Below are positions 1 through 11,066 of a stretch of 64,000 nucleotides of DNA, piece after piece (position 1 is the stretch's first letter; every line of letters starts with the position of its first letter). The translations under genes were made by a program, and so were the position numbers. The notes beneath the pieces are model-generated. The model saw nothing but the letters and a program-made list of their open reading frames with translations. It did no database searches and was not told the origin of the DNA. The stretch is from NCBI GenBank assembly GCA_037447655.1, contig JBBHKE010003504.1:62001-126000 (forward strand). Direction: 5' to 3'. This DNA is from Zygnema cylindricum. Lineage: Eukaryota > Streptophyta > Zygnematophyceae > Zygnematales > Zygnemataceae.

Positions 1-1
1 A

Positions 2-598
2 GTACTCAGTAGGAGTCTGAATGATCCTAGGAAGAGGGATTGGGAGGCAGCCAAGAGAGTCATGAGATATCTGGTTGGAACCAGAGAGTTATGGTTGCAT
101 TTGGGAGGGGAGCACACTGACATCACTACTTGGAGTGATGCCAGTTATGGGGACGCACCTATGAGACGATGCACTTCTGGGTATGTGTTGTATGTTGGGG
201 AAGGTGCATGCTGTTGGAGCAGTAAGCAACAAAAGGTGGTTGCACAGTCCACCATGGAGGCTGAGTACATGGCCTCTTGTTCTGCTGTGAAAGAGTTGAT
301 GTGGGTCAAGTCCTTGCTGCAAGAACTTGGGTATATGAAGGAGGGAGTGCATGAAGTGTTTTGTGATAATCAAGCGGCCATAGCAATTGCAGCAAATCCA
401 AAACATCATTTTAAGGCTAAACATATGGACATAAGATTAAGTTTTGTAAGAGAAAAAGTTGAGAATAAAATAGTGAATCTTGTATATAGATCTGATGAGG
501 AAATGGTAGCGGACATGATGACCAAACCTGTACCCTCGCCGAAATTAAAATACTGCAGGGAAAAATGTGGATTAAAAGAAAAATTAAAAATAGACTAG
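2..598 (+). CDS. Ty1/copia pol 3' end (RT connection plus RNase H), partial at window start
   Basis: The frame is open from base 2 to a TAG at 596-598, about 198 codons. It encodes the last part of a copia polyprotein: the RT-RNase H linker (DWEAAKRVMRYLVGT) and an RNase H domain that would degrade RNA in RNA:DNA hybrids during reverse transcription. Conserved acidic positions are visible in WSDASYGD, STMEAEYMA, CDNQAAIA and VADMMTKPVP, the usual order in copia RNase H. No lesion is seen in this part. The polypurine tract and an LTR follow at once, so this is the 3' end of an element that starts left of the window. It is very similar to the same region of the minus-strand element at 55384-55980. 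Confidence 0.93.
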   Translation, partial: VLSRSLNDPRKRDWEAAKRVMRYLVGTRELWLHLGGEHTDITTWSDASYGDAPMRRCTSGYVLYVGEGACCWSSKQQKVVAQSTMEAEYMASCSAVKELMWVKSLLQELGYMKEGVHEVFCDNQAAIAIAANPKHHFKAKHMDIRLSFVREKVENKIVNLVYRSDEEMVADMMTKPVPSPKLKYCREKCGLKEKLKID

Positions 599-611
599 AA
601 AATAAGGGGAG
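599..611 (+). other. Polypurine tract (plus-strand primer)
   Basis: AAAATAAGGGGAG lies directly before the LTR TG. It is the expected purine-rich primer site, and the same AATAAGGGGAG motif precedes the 3' LTRs at 47176 and, on the minus strand, at 55370. Confidence 0.85.
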
Positions 612-690
612 TGTTGAAATAAGTAGTTTTTGTATTTTCTAGTTTAAAATAAATTAGCGGAAACATATATAAGAAATGATGGCAGCCTGC

Positions 691-754
691 CTCCATCTCT
701 TCTCTCTCTCCCCCATACTTGTTGTAGTCACTGAAAGAGAGAAGAGCGATGGAG
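691..754 (+). other. LTR hairpin with conserved loop
   Basis: The arms CTCCATC..TCTTCTCTCT and AGAGAGAAGA..GATGGAG pair, with a small bulge. They enclose a loop containing CATACTTGTTGTAGTCACTG, which recurs in all other LTR families here while the stem sequence changes. Confidence 0.6.
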
Positions 755-814
755 CCATGGCTGCCTCAGCTCCATAGGAAAGACTAAAGAGTGACTTAAG
801 TCACTCTCAACAAA

Positions 815-890
815 AGGTTGAGTCCGGCAGGACTCGAACCCCCGACCGGTAGAGCGCGGCGTAGCCGTTAGCTCTAACCAGTCTGTCGTA
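815..890 (-). other. Antisense tRNA-like segment in LTR
   Basis: On the minus strand there is an A-box-like TGGTTAGAGC and a perfect B box GGTTCGAGTCC (plus 830-840), then TTTT about 10 nt later. This matches the layout of a type 2 Pol III unit. No complete tRNA cloverleaf was found, so it is tRNA-like only. Confidence 0.5.
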
Positions 891-1390
891 GAAGTCTGTT
901 AGATTATATAGGGTTTCATTCATATATAAACTGTTGTATAGTACCGAAATGATCTAACTGGAATATGAAACGAAACGAACATAGAACTTGTTAAGGTTTA
1001 GTGCGAAGCGTCATTTCGCACGAAACAAATGAAACATACACTTTTAACGATCGACATTTAATGTCGGATTTAATCCGACGGCGCACGTCGTCGCCGAGAT
1101 CGCGGAATGGTCACTTTGGATTTTATGGACGTGGCATGACGTGGCGCCGCGTGGAAGGATGACATTCGGTCGCGGGAATTCCGGAGGAAATACGGACAAG
1201 TGGAAAAATGACACGCGTCCACTCAAGAGCCTTGTCGTACACCGGCCGTACAGAAAGTACATCGGCCATAGTACCTTTCTGTACTTTACAGTAATACGAT
1301 TGGTTCGTACTTTAGTAGATAGGGGTTGTGAGAGGGATTTAGGACTTAGGAAATATTTGGTAGACAGACACCTCTCTCTAAGAGAGCTTT

Positions 1391-1400
1391 GTATAAATAG
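1391..1400 (+). promoter_or_regulatory. TATA box of LTR promoter
   Basis: GTATAAATAG follows the conserved AGAGAGCTTT motif in the 3' half of the LTR. This is where a copia U3/R promoter is expected, upstream of the gag ATG at 1593. Confidence 0.55.
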
Positions 1401-1592
1401 GCATTTTTGCCGGCTCATAACTTATTGCCTGGTTGGCCGTTTTCAGTGATTCATTTTGCTACGGACTCAGGGGAGTCCAGGCTACACAAGGGTGGAGTCA
1501 AATTCTCAGTTTGCCTTCTTGGGCAGAAGTGGTCGTGGCTTAAAGTGGGTTAGTTAAATACTATCTAGAGGCTTCCTGTATTCTGTAGTCCA

Positions 1593-1840
1593 ATGGAGGA
1601 CACAGAATTGCAGGTTATGGGCCCACCCTCTAGGGTGCCCACCTTCAATGGATCTGGGTTCATCTATTGGGAAGCCATGATGATGGGAGATTTGTGTGAA
1701 AAACGATACTGGGGTATCGTCAGTGGACAAGTGAAACGTCCACCTTCGGGAACTCCACCAGGATTTGGGGGAGTAAGGTTTTCTGCAACAACGGCTGCCT
1801 CAGCGGAGGAGGCAGATGATGGGGACAGCAGTGTGTCCGA
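1593..1840 (+). pseudogene. Copia gag N-terminus, truncated
   Basis: The ATG at 1593 lies in the LTR and the frame runs through the PBS into gag: MEDTELQVMGPPSRVPTFNG, then a WEAMMMGDLCEKRYW stretch typical of the copia Gag N-terminal region. Similarity to the gag of the minus-strand element (59728 downwards) stops near 1840, where a reverse-oriented LTR begins. Only about 82 codons are left. The reading frame is intact up to the break. Confidence 0.8.
1613..1627 (+). other. Primer-binding site, initiator tRNA-Met anticodon arm type
   Basis: GGTTATGGGCCCACC starts right after the LTR. It is the reverse complement of the GGTGGGCCCATAACC anticodon stem-loop segment of plant initiator tRNA-Met. 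It does not resemble the usual TGGTATCAGAGC 3'-end PBS. The same 15 nt are found in the other copia elements here. Confidence 0.85.
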
Positions 1841-2951
1841 ATATACCGAAATGACTAACCCCTTGACAATCAGAACCCAAATATAGTTTCACCCTTGTGA
1901 AATAACACTTTCTGTGTGGTCTGTTCCACCACTGAATGCAAAGTTAAAATATGAGATTTGGACACATTCACCCACTTTGACTTTCCCTTAGAAATACCGC
2001 CACCCTGGCAAGCAAAAACTCTGACCGACTACACCGCTGTGTAGCCTGGACTCCCCTGAGTCCGCAGCAAAAAGAATCACTGAAAATGGTCCAGTAAATT
2101 GATAGTTATGGCTGGCCAAGTTTGCCATTTATAAAAGGTGCTCTCTGGGAGAGGCAGCTACTTACCCAAAAATTTCTAAGTCCTATTCCCTCTCTAAAAC
2201 TCTATCTACTGAAGTACGGCACCAATCAAATTAGTGTGTCGTACAGAAAAGTACAGGTGCCGGTGTACTTTATGTACGGCCATTGTACAACATGGCCAAA
2301 ATGTCTACACGTGTCATAGCCGGATTTGATACCGCAATCTCCAGAGTCGCCGCAATCCAACATTGTCGCGCCACGTGTCATATGACGTGGCGATGAGTGA
2401 AAAATGCCAAAAGTACATAATCCGTGATCGCGGTGCCTATCGTGGCCGTCCGATCAAACCGGATACAATTGTAGCCGTTGAAAATATACATGCGATATTT
2501 GTTTCGCGTTCGAAACAAATGCGCGGTATCCATTTCATACAATACATTAAATCGTACTCCGTACTATACAAAATTGTATCTATGCATTACGTATCTATTT
2601 CCGTTTAGACGAACTAGACTACGTGTACAAATATAAATATCTGTCAAACCTATTGTACTCTAGCACTGTATTTAGACTTGTTGGTTAAAGCGAACGGCTA
2701 GTTTGACAGATGGCAGGTATCAGGATCAAATCCTAGGTCCGTCACTCCTTTTAGATAACTCTATTAAGAATTGCCTTCCTGTCCACTTTGGACAGCCTAG
2801 GCAGCCATTGATCTAACTCCTCTTCATGTCTTCAGTGACTGCGACAAGTGTGGGGACTTGAGTGAACAGTTAGAGGTAGGTTGTCAGTGTCCCCCTTTTG
2901 CCTTTTTATTTTACAATCTCTAGACCTAGAAAATACTTAAATTTCAATATC
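1841..2951 (-). mobile_element. Copia LTR (35 kb solo-LTR family), reverse orientation, 3' end truncated
   Basis: It aligns in reverse with the solo LTR at 35044-36223: the shared TTGACAATCAGAACCC segment, GAGTCCGCAGC, the TATAAA region, the GCGACGTGG area, the tRNA-like segment and the hairpin with its loop (about 2815-2881). The LTR 3' end is missing at the left junction. The LTR 5' end lies at about 2951 in degraded form. Confidence 0.8.
2685..2752 (+). other. tRNA-like segment antisense to its LTR
   Basis: TTGGTTAAAGCGAACGGC is A-box-like, GGATCAAATCC at 2723-2733 is one base off a B box, and TTTT lies at 2749-2752. The LTR itself is in minus orientation. Confidence 0.45.
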
Positions 2952-3095
2952 AACCACCCTCTCTATCCTTCAGTGACTATAACAAGTATGGGGGCTAGAG
3001 AGAGGAGGTTGAGGCAGGCTGTCCGTCCTTTTTTTTTTCTTTTATACTAACCTATTAACTCTAGAAAATACTCTAGAAATCTATTATTTTCAACA
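2952..3095 (-). mobile_element. Copia LTR 5'-end fragment (54/60 kb LTR family)
   Basis: CAACCACCCTCTCT through TTTTCAACA matches the end of the 55370 and 60723 LTRs in the same orientation, including the hairpin loop. It joins directly to the preceding LTR piece without intervening sequence. Confidence 0.75.
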
Positions 3096-4208
3096 CATTC
3101 TACCGATGTGAAGAAGCTTGAAGATTTCTTCATCCTCTTTCTCCTCTTCTCCTTCTTCCTCCTAATTCACATTCCAACTTCGAAGATCTTCCAAACAAGG
3201 ACACTCCTCCATATAGTGACCCGGTTCTCTACAAAAGAAGCAAACCCTTATTTTCAAAGCTCCTCTTTCTTTTCCTCTCCCTCTCTTTCCACCAAAGTTC
3301 CGATAAGGTTTACCTTCGTCTTTCTTTCTCTCAATCACGCTTCCGCTCGTCAACGCCGTTCCTCTTATCACGCTTCCGCCAATCACCACCAGCTATAAAT
3401 GCATTCACCCTGTCACTTCCCCTACGAAGCTCCAAAGTGCTTTCCCTCACAATAATTATCCCTATGGTAAAGCTCCAAGTCCATGAGGAGCCACCCATTG
3501 CCTGCATACGATAAATGATGTTTTCGTACTCATCTGGGAGTTTCATGAGTAGTGTATTAATCTTTCTCTCCTCATACTCTACATATCGCGCACTAGCAAG
3601 CTTAACATATAACGCAACAATATCATTCCAAAACTCTATCATGCTACCGCCTTTATCAACATATGCCCCTAGTTCTTGTTTTACTAACTGATGCCTCTAA
3701 ATAGTCTCACTCTTATAAATTTGACTTAGTGTTTCCCAGATTTCTAAAGACTTAGTTAGACTTAAAAGAGTGATAGATATAGACTTAGACACATATCTAA
3801 GTAGGAGATGTTTTGCTATAGTGTTTTTATACTCCCAAATTTTATCAGCATTTTCTTCAGTTTTACTTATAACTCTTCCAAGTGGAGCAATAGCGTAGAG
3901 CTTAGCTCCCCTCACCATAGGTGTCCCTTTATCCTTCTCCCATTTTTTCCCTTCCATGGCAATGTTTTTCCCTTCACCTTCCATTACATCTGAACTCGAG
4001 TTGGTTTTTGGGAAGCCCCATATGATTCTCTATAATGAGTTCCACCAAAGTTGGGTGGCGGACACCTCACTTGCCCCGAAACAATTCCCCACTAATGCTT
4101 TTCGAAAAGCAACCCCTCTATCGTAAACTCCCAATAAGTTCAGTCTGTTCCATCGAACATAGGCACCCTAGATGGTGGGCCCATAACCTGAAATTTTATA
4201 GGCCCAAT
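3096..4208 (-). pseudogene. Copia gag remnant
   Basis: Read on the minus strand, pieces of Gag appear in order: a MEGEGKN..KWEKDKG linker, KIWEYKNTIAKHLLLRYVS, the KLPDEYENIIYRMQAM block, an LRRGS block, and a CCHC zinc knuckle CFFCREPGHYMEEC near 3220. The frame shifts around 3380 and 3700, and a stop lies at 3162-3164. Downstream pol is gone: this gag abuts an LTR fragment at 3095. The start codon position inside the adjoining LTR reads ATT instead of ATG. Confidence 0.8.
4174..4188 (-). other. Primer-binding site, initiator tRNA-Met anticodon arm type
   Basis: The plus strand reads GGTGGGCCCATAACC, the reverse complement of the PBS at 1613-1627. It lies immediately inside the LTR end at 4189. 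Confidence 0.8.
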
Positions 4209-5415
4209 TGCCCACAAAATCGCATATCCAAAAGAAGCTAATCTAGATAGTGCCGACCCCAAGTTGATATAAACCCAAATGAATGATCCCTTGACAATCA
4301 GAACCCCAATACACCTTCACCCGTGTGAAGAGAGAACCTTCTGTGTGCTCAGTTCCACCAAAAAATGCAAACCTTGAATATGTGTTTTGACCAATATTCC
4401 CCACTTTGACTTTCCCACTGAATAAGTGCCACCTTGGCACGCAAAGACTCTGACTAACTACACCCTTGTGTAGCTTGGACTCCCTTGAGTCCGCAGCAAA
4501 AAGAATCACTGAATTTGCTCACACGAGCATTAAGTTATGGCTGGTCAAATATGACCTTTATAGTTACAAGCTCTCTTAGAGAGAGGTACCTAAATATCAC
4601 TAAGTCTTGGTTTGCCTACTCACGACTACCTACTACTAAACCCTAGTCCAATAAGAACACTATATAGTACAAGAAGGTACAATGGGAGATGTACTTATTG
4701 TACGGCCATTGTACGACATGGTCTACAAGGTGACACTTGTCAAATCGGGAGCCATGGTTCCTCCTCCCATCTTCTCCGGTATGAAATAATGTGACGCCAC
4801 GTGGCACCGCGTGATGCTATCTCCGAATGCCGCCAAAAGCTCACTTTGCGTGGCGGCTACAATGCCGGCCGTTCGATCAAAACATATTTTACACGGTTCA
4901 GATTCTTTTAGATGCATGAATTGTTCCTCTTCGTTAGTCTAGTGTTAATTAGCTGTCACGTTAATGTTTATTAATTTTTGAAACCCGTGACGTTTTGTTA
5001 TTGCCTTATTGGATAAGATATACCACTACAAACATTTCCATGGACCTTGGTTCAAATCTGGTCTAGAGCAACTTTTGGTAATTTGTTAGTTATTTAGAAT
5101 TCTCTACTTGTACATTTATAAATACCTATTCTACCCTACGTATTTCATCGTTGACTCTAAGCTATAGGCTAAAGCTAACGGCTATTAAAGATGGTAGGTA
5201 CCAGGATCAAATCCTGATTCTGGGAGCCCTCTTTTGGTACAAACTACGAATTAGCTTATCCTCTTTAGACAGCCATGGCTCTAGCTCTCTCTCTAGTCTT
5301 CGGTGACTGCAACAAGTATGGGGACTGGAGAGAGTTGAGCAAGAAGCAGGCTGCCTTTGCTGACTTACTCTATTTATTTTTCCAATACATACTAGAAAAT
5401 ACTTAAATTTGAATA
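4189..5415 (-). mobile_element. Copia LTR (about 1.23 kb), 5' LTR of the gag remnant
   Basis: It runs from TG at 4189, next to the PBS, to a degraded TTTGAATA at about 5415. It shares the GAGTCCGCAGC block, the tRNA-like segment (5165-5235, with B-box-like GGATCAAATCC at 5204-5214 and TTTT at 5232-5235) and the hairpin (5278-5340), whose arms GCTC..CTCTCTC..AGTC and GACT..GAGAGAG..GAGC pair. Confidence 0.8.
5278..5340 (-). other. LTR hairpin with conserved loop
   Basis: The stem differs in sequence from the other LTR families but is self-complementary. The loop, CATACTTGTTGCAGTCAC on the minus strand, is conserved. Confidence 0.55.
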
Positions 5416-6435
5416 GGTACAAAGTAAAAGAAATAGAAGGACAGCAAAGACAAAAAAGAATGTCGTGAACTTAAGTTCAAAATGTTAAAAGAATTCAATA
5501 ATAGATATTGTGAGACGCTTGAGTTTTATAGATGAACTCAAGCGTGTACGACGCACTATACTAAGTGGAGGTAAAACTAAGGAAGGTACAACTAATTTAG
5601 GTACATCTAATAAGCGGAACTATGACTAATCAAGGTACATCTAGAAGTGGAGTTACAGCTAGGTAGAAAGATTCTAAATGTTTTAGTGGGAATCTTTCTA
5701 CGCAACATCATTATGTACAAACAAGTACAGGAACACTAAATAAAGCGGTACACTTAAGACTTAGTGTTATAGGACTTAGAATTATCGTATGAAAAAGTGA
5801 TTCAATAGTACAGTAGAATAACGAATTCCAATAGAAGATTCTGATTTGAGCATTCGTCCCAAATCAGATTTTCATTTTTTAACAGGAATCTAATTCGGGT
5901 TTCGAAAAATGTGACATCGACATTGATAAGACTCAAAATTTTGGAATGTCTTTCGACTCTCGAAATACTTCTAGTTATATATCTAGTTTACCGAGTGTAA
6001 GAGCATAAGAATCTAGAAAAGCAAATGGTCTGCTTGGAGAAGCACCTAAAATAAAAGAGGAAAGAAAGTAGGATCGGCTCTCTTATGAGAAAGAAGAAGG
6101 AAGCATTTCAAATTTGACTTACTTCAACCTGAATGCTAAAGAGACGAAATTTTTCTTATATCAATCATTGCGCCAGAATATGATCTGTGACCGACAATCT
6201 TAAGTAAAGCGAGAAGCTTGTGTGACTTAAGAGTCGAAATGTAAGCTGGTATAAGAATATGAGTATAATTCTATGGCCTACCATTAGACAATCCAGGAGG
6301 TGAGATTAGCGGAGAGAAAAGGCATTAGATGTTAAGTGGGTTCTACAAACTAAAGGGGGTGTTTAGGTGAGGTCGTGTGACATAAGTCATGGCTAGATTG
6401 TATAGGTGGTAGATTTTACGAATAGAGTTATGGTC
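5416..6435. other. No gene recognised
   Basis: AT-rich sequence with short repeated GGTACAACTA/GGTACATCTA motifs around 5575-5650. I see no coding frame with a family signature. Confidence 0.5.
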
Positions 6436-6437
6436 TA

Positions 6438-6649
6438 CACCGTGAATCGCTATTAGTGTTAATAATTTTGCCACTTAAAAGATCATTTCTCCGTACACAC
6501 CTATCGGATTTTCAATTTGAGACAGCCAATCAGAAGCCGAATCTTACCTTTCAATCCCAATCGTCAGATCAAAAAACCGACATGTGTGTACGGCAAAAAG
6601 ATGTTTATAGAGACGAAAAAAACATTGTCACTAATAACGATTCACGCTA
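6438..6649. mobile_element. MITE, TA target site (212 bp)
   Basis: The left end CACCGTGAATCGCTATTAGT is flanked by TA at 6436-6437. The degraded right end CACTAATAACGATTCACGCTA is flanked by TA at 6650-6651. A second copy with the same interior (GTGTGTACGG..AAAAAG) lies at 33853-34068. The short length, TIRs and TA duplication fit a non-autonomous Tc1/mariner-like element. Confidence 0.7.
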
Positions 6650-6651
6650 TA

Positions 6652-7560
6652 GTGAAGTTCTCCGTATTACTTTGACGAGCGTCCCAATGTGCGAAAATGA
6701 ATTCGGAACTTTAAAATGTGACGGTTGTAGACATAGGTACAACTTCGTAACGGTTGAAGACACTACCAAACTTCCGATGAATGATGACGCCAACAAAAAC
6801 AGCGACGGTTGTAGACGGCTAGATTTTTGTAATTTTGTGATATGGCAGGTGTTTAGGGTTTTGTGACATTGTGATGCCATGCTCACTTGTGACAACATAA
6901 CCATCACAAATTCAAGAACTTTACGCCATGGTCATCGGATTTCGTTTTTTCTACTTTTCTCACTAGACTTGCCATAAAAACATACATAAAGGTAGTCAAA
7001 ATAATTATTTTTCAAATATCTTTCATTTAATATCAGAATTGTCGTGCTTCGTTCTTAAAGTGTGAGATAAAAGTGATAATGTGAGAGGGAGAGGGGAGAG
7101 GGGACGACGGCGCAAAATTTTGCAAAGGACCCCATGAATGAAAGTGGAGGTCTGAGACCCTTGCATATTTTTTTTTGTACATGCTCGTCTTTTTCCGTTC
7201 ATGGTCGTGACGGGAAGGGAAAAAAATAGTGAGTACTCTCCCTCGTCCTAAAATTTTCCCACTTGTGTGGCGCGTGCGTGGGCCGTTTTTAATTTTTGTT
7301 TAAAGATACTTTCGCTGAAATCTAGTCTCGAGGCAATTTGCGATGAAGTTTTTTGATGGGTTGGATTCTCTTGCTCGGGGGTCAAAAAGAGGAAAACGCC
7401 AAAACGCGCTAACATGACGACAAACAGGAAGCGCATTCAAAGTATCGACTTGACGTTTGCTGAACTTTTGTAGAACTTTTTTTTTTGTACGGCTAAAGTT
7501 TTTCTCGTACGGAACTGCTATTGGGGTAAAACTGCTATTGGGGTAAAACGACAGGAAAAA
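6652..7560. repeat. Dispersed 0.9 kb repeat, copy 1
   Basis: It matches the sequence at about 30140-30323, 31222-31690 and 33469-33640. Shared blocks include GTGACGGTTGTAGAC, CGACGGCGCAAAATTTTGCA and CTTGC(T/C)CGGGGGTC. No TIRs or coding frame were identified and the exact ends are uncertain. The other copy is interrupted by hAT-like insertions and shows the pre-insertion state of this one. Confidence 0.65.
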
Positions 7561-7719
7561 GTCGATACTTTAATACATGGGGATATATCCTAATTAGTGC
7601 GTGTATGTTTTGGTAGGGAAGTGTTGATCAAGTTATTTTTTTTGTATATATGCACAATTAAACATGACTTCTGTCAACTCTGACAAGATTCGCTAATTGA
7701 CAACTTACATGTGTCTTCA

Positions 7720-7943
7720 CTTAAAGGTAGATTTTGGGCATTGAAGTGAATTGCAATGAGGGCTTTGACATTAAAGTAAGTCACAAGCAATATTCTAAAG
7801 AGGTCTTTACTCTATTTTTCATGTTTAACGAAAAACAAGTTTTTACTCCTTTGGATTCTAAATTTCAATATGTGAATGGCGAGGAAGACAAGACTGTTGA
7901 TGTGCCTTATAGTGATTTGATTGGGATTTCATGTAAAGAATAG
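7720..7943 (+). pseudogene. Copia reverse transcriptase fragment, degenerate
   Basis: The frame reads ILGIEVNCNEGFDIKVSHKQ, then YSKEVFTLF, TPLDSKF, and VPYSDLIGIS before a TAG at 7941-7943. This follows the copia RT thumb pattern (FLGIEV..ISQ..Y..D.L..F, TPLD, VPYRSLIGSL). It lacks the YVDD block upstream and the RNase H downstream. It comes from a different copia lineage than the large elements here. Confidence 0.6.
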
Positions 7944-9793
7944 TTTGTACACAGTGCGACATAAGGTGGTCGTTTTCGATGTGTGTCGATAATGTTAGGC
8001 TTCAAATAAATCACATTGAGGGGTAGTAACTAATATTTCACTATTTTGCAAGGATGGTTAATGTTAGGCTTGTTCACAAATCGGGTGTAGAATCTTGTAG
8101 AATAAAACGTTTAATATGACGCGAATTGGGGCAAAGATTTTAATTCAAAGAAATCCACGTATGGGTATGACTCCCTATTTGGCGGGGCGACGATTTCTTC
8201 GTATTCGCGTCTTCAACTAATGGTGGCTTTAAGTTCGATAAACGTGAAATATATGGTCACGTGTCATGCATCAATGTCGTCAGTGTGGATCAAGTAAATG
8301 TTGAGTCAGTTGTGAATATCCGTTGGTGGCTAGAAGGTTTTGCATTTCGTGCGAGATTTAGGAGCGTTGAAAAAGGTGGAATTTTAGTATGTATCAACAT
8401 TCCAAGAAGTTGTCGATACATTGACGAAGGCGGCAATTTTGGATGCATATTTGAGGAAGCAACCTACATTAGAGTCGTTATGAGGTCAAAACGATTCTCA
8501 CAACGAGAGGGAGATTGTTGAGTACATTTTGGAATTTGGCATCCGTGAAATCAACATTTTATCGGCGCAAGGAAGATGTTTCGATTCGCGTAGATTTCGG
8601 CTATTTTGTTTTGTTTTGTTCGTGTAATATTTTAGATTCATTTGGATCAGCGACCTTTCTGTAGCATTTCAAACGTAGTGGTTTGCTTTAGTGACAAGTG
8701 GCTTACCTTAGAGATGTTTTGGCCAATACGAGTTAGCACGTGTTAGTCGCATTTGCTTCGATTATGTAGTTGTCGGCTTTGCATTAGTTGTGGTTTTTTA
8801 AATATTGAGAGGTATACATTGAGTGAGAGAGAGTGAAAGTAGATAAAATTATTTTTATGTGGGGAAAACTTTGGTTACATATTTTTATGATCTTAAATTG
8901 AAACTCTCTCTCTTGACATGGTTGTTGTGTTTTATGTAATGCTTCCCCTTGTTTGAGTGCATGTTGTGTCGTTGTGGTGTTTTATTGATCCTACTAGAGA
9001 AAAAGAAACATAGCAAAGTAGGTTGCAATCTTAGACCCTTGAATAGAAATGCTAGCGGAATAGCAATTCCTTTGTCATCACGGCACTACAAGCGAGCATG
9101 TCTCACTTATTTCAATTTGGGTGGAACTTCATGTGGTAATTGAACTTCTCATCTTGCTTAATTGAACATTAAGTCACTTTTTCTTTGTTGTCCACGAGTA
9201 AAGTCATGCTTGTGAAATTTCAAAACTCATGTGCACTTAAGACACATATGGATACTGAGGGATGCAATTACAAGTTTGCCTCTACTCCCACAAATCAAGG
9301 AATCATATGAAGCCGAAAAAGACGGAAATAAAAAGGAAAACGACAATGGTAGAAATGAGAAAATAAAAATCCTTCAAAGCAAAAAAGATAAAATTAAGGA
9401 GAAAATAACCTTTCTTAAAAAACCGAAATCCTCAAAATAGGAATCCATAAAGCCTAACAGGAAAAATATAATCAAATGGGAGGAACGAATTTGAAGCAAA
9501 GGGAAGAGAATGTTTTCTCCTTATAATTGATAAAATTAATGCACAAGGTGATTACCTTTAGCACTAAAAAGTCTAGTTCTATATTAGAATAGACTTGTTA
9601 CACTATATCCACGAAAGAAATAAAGCCGCATAATTCAAAGGTAGAACTTGAGACGACCAATGACAAAATCGATGAACTACAAAATTGGGAACATAAAGTA
9701 AATTCAGTACATAGATGTGTAATGAGAGAACTCGTTGATGTACACTAAGTACACAAAAGGACAGGTCTTAGTAAATACATTGTGTTTGGATAG
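7944..9793. other. No gene recognised
   Basis: Short open frames occur (for example 8261-8521) but none shows a family motif, and codon structure is not convincing. A TTTTGTTTTG run is at 8609-8618. Confidence 0.4.
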
Positions 9794-9795
9794 TA

Positions 9796-10260
9796 CACCG
9801 TGAATCGCTATTAGTGTCGATAACACTGTATCAGTGCCTTCTAAACGACGATTGCTAATTTATAATTATTTTTACATTAATATAGGTGCGGTTTACCGAG
9901 TGTGATTTAGTGTAATGTATGAAGGATTTAAAAAGTGTGATCTATGAAGCGTGTGAATCACTAAAATTGCTCATTATTTCATACAAAATTACAAAAAATG
10001 TGTGTAATATCGTCGACATGTGAAAGTGACGCGTCGACACAGGCAAGCACGCTAAATTTGATTCTTGCTAATAAAGACGAGGAAAATTGCGTGAACTTGT
10101 TGTCACATGTTCAGAAAACGACTGTGAGATATTGGCTATAGCGGCTACACTATGGGAATGTGTATCCAAATTATTGTTAGATGTGTGAACTAGCGACGAT
10201 TTTTTGCTGACTTTAAGCCTTTAACACAAAATGAAGTTAATAACACTTTCCGTTTTTTTG
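9796..10260. repeat. Dispersed repeat with MITE-like left end, copy 1
   Basis: It begins CACCGTGAATCGCTATTAGTG with TA at 9794-9795. The stretch about 10010-10200 matches 28930-29190 (GCGTCGACAC, TAAAGACGAG, GGCTATAGCGGCTA, ACTATGGG). A degenerate right-end-like motif, TCTAATAGCGATTCACTG, is at 11519-11536, so the full element could be about 1.7 kb with the 11067 MITE nested inside. Confidence 0.45.
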
Positions 10261-10849
10261 CACTAATATTTTTTTTAAAGTAATAGTTACTCTCGTTGTA
10301 GTAAAGGTACTCTACACTAACAATTTATTCACATCAACAAACTTAATACAAACTAAAAAAAAACAATATCGCATTGATAATAAAACACAGAATAAGATAC
10401 ATTCGCAATTTAAGTTGCACTAACTACACAACTAAATATGGAATGCAACACAAAAATAGCAACGATTCGGGGAATTGTTCATATGTCAAATGATTGAATG
10501 AGGAGCAAGGTCGGTGCCATTGGGGTGTCCGCTGAGATTCCAAAGATAAATTCCTACTTTCGACACGCTTTTGCTCTATAAGCTTACTTTTGTTTCATTT
10601 TTAATGTTTGTAGACGAAAATCGTATTGTACGAGAAAGTGCGAACTAAATCTAGGCTCGAGCATGTTAAGGCACAAAACTATCGAAGTTTTTGAACCATG
10701 AAATATACATTTATCAACGTCTCTGTATTTTGTCAGACCAAAAAAATCAGTATATCGTTTGTTTCATCAATCGATATACATAACTCAAAAAAAATCTTAT
10801 GTTCTGGCGTCTCTCACGAGCATTTTGCCGCGAATTGCTTCCCTGAATA

Positions 10850-10990
10850 CCATTTCGATCTTGGTAGAGGTCGCAATCGGGTACCCGAATCCGTACCTGA
10901 CCTGTACCCGACCCCCGCCTCGGATCCGGAACGGATTTGGATGCCAAATTTTGGGGGCCGGCAGGATTCGGCTGGGTACAAAAAAAAAAA
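10850..10990. repeat. GC-rich degenerate CGGGTACCCG-type block ending in poly(A)
   Basis: Repeated GGGTACCCGAATCCG and CTGTACCCGACCC words stand out from the AT-rich surroundings and are followed by A(13). It is probably a transposon terminal region; no family can be assigned. Confidence 0.3.
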
Positions 10991-11066
10991 AAACAAATTC
11001 GGGCACGGTTGGGTAAGCAAAAAAAGGAAAAAATTGAAGGTTTCGTAGGTACGTTCCACTACAGTA

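Larger units (their letters stand above)
612..1612 (+). mobile_element. Copia LTR (1001 bp), 3' LTR of the left element
   Basis: It starts TGTTGAAATAAG after the polypurine tract and ends GAATTGCA directly before the PBS. It has TG..CA ends, a hairpin near its start, an antisense tRNA-like segment and a TATAAATA box in the 3' half. The gag ATG of the unit to the right is at 1593, inside this LTR. Because it follows a pol end and precedes a gag start, it is shared by two units in tandem, which points to LTR-LTR recombination. Confidence 0.9.

Noticed and set aside
815-890. Antisense tRNA-like sequence as a genuine tRNA gene
   Set aside because: A and B boxes are present but acceptor and anticodon arms do not pair; it recurs in LTRs, so it is described as an LTR module.
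6456-6866. 136-codon ORF as a gene
   Set aside because: It runs across a MITE end into a dispersed non-coding repeat and is not open in the second copies of either.
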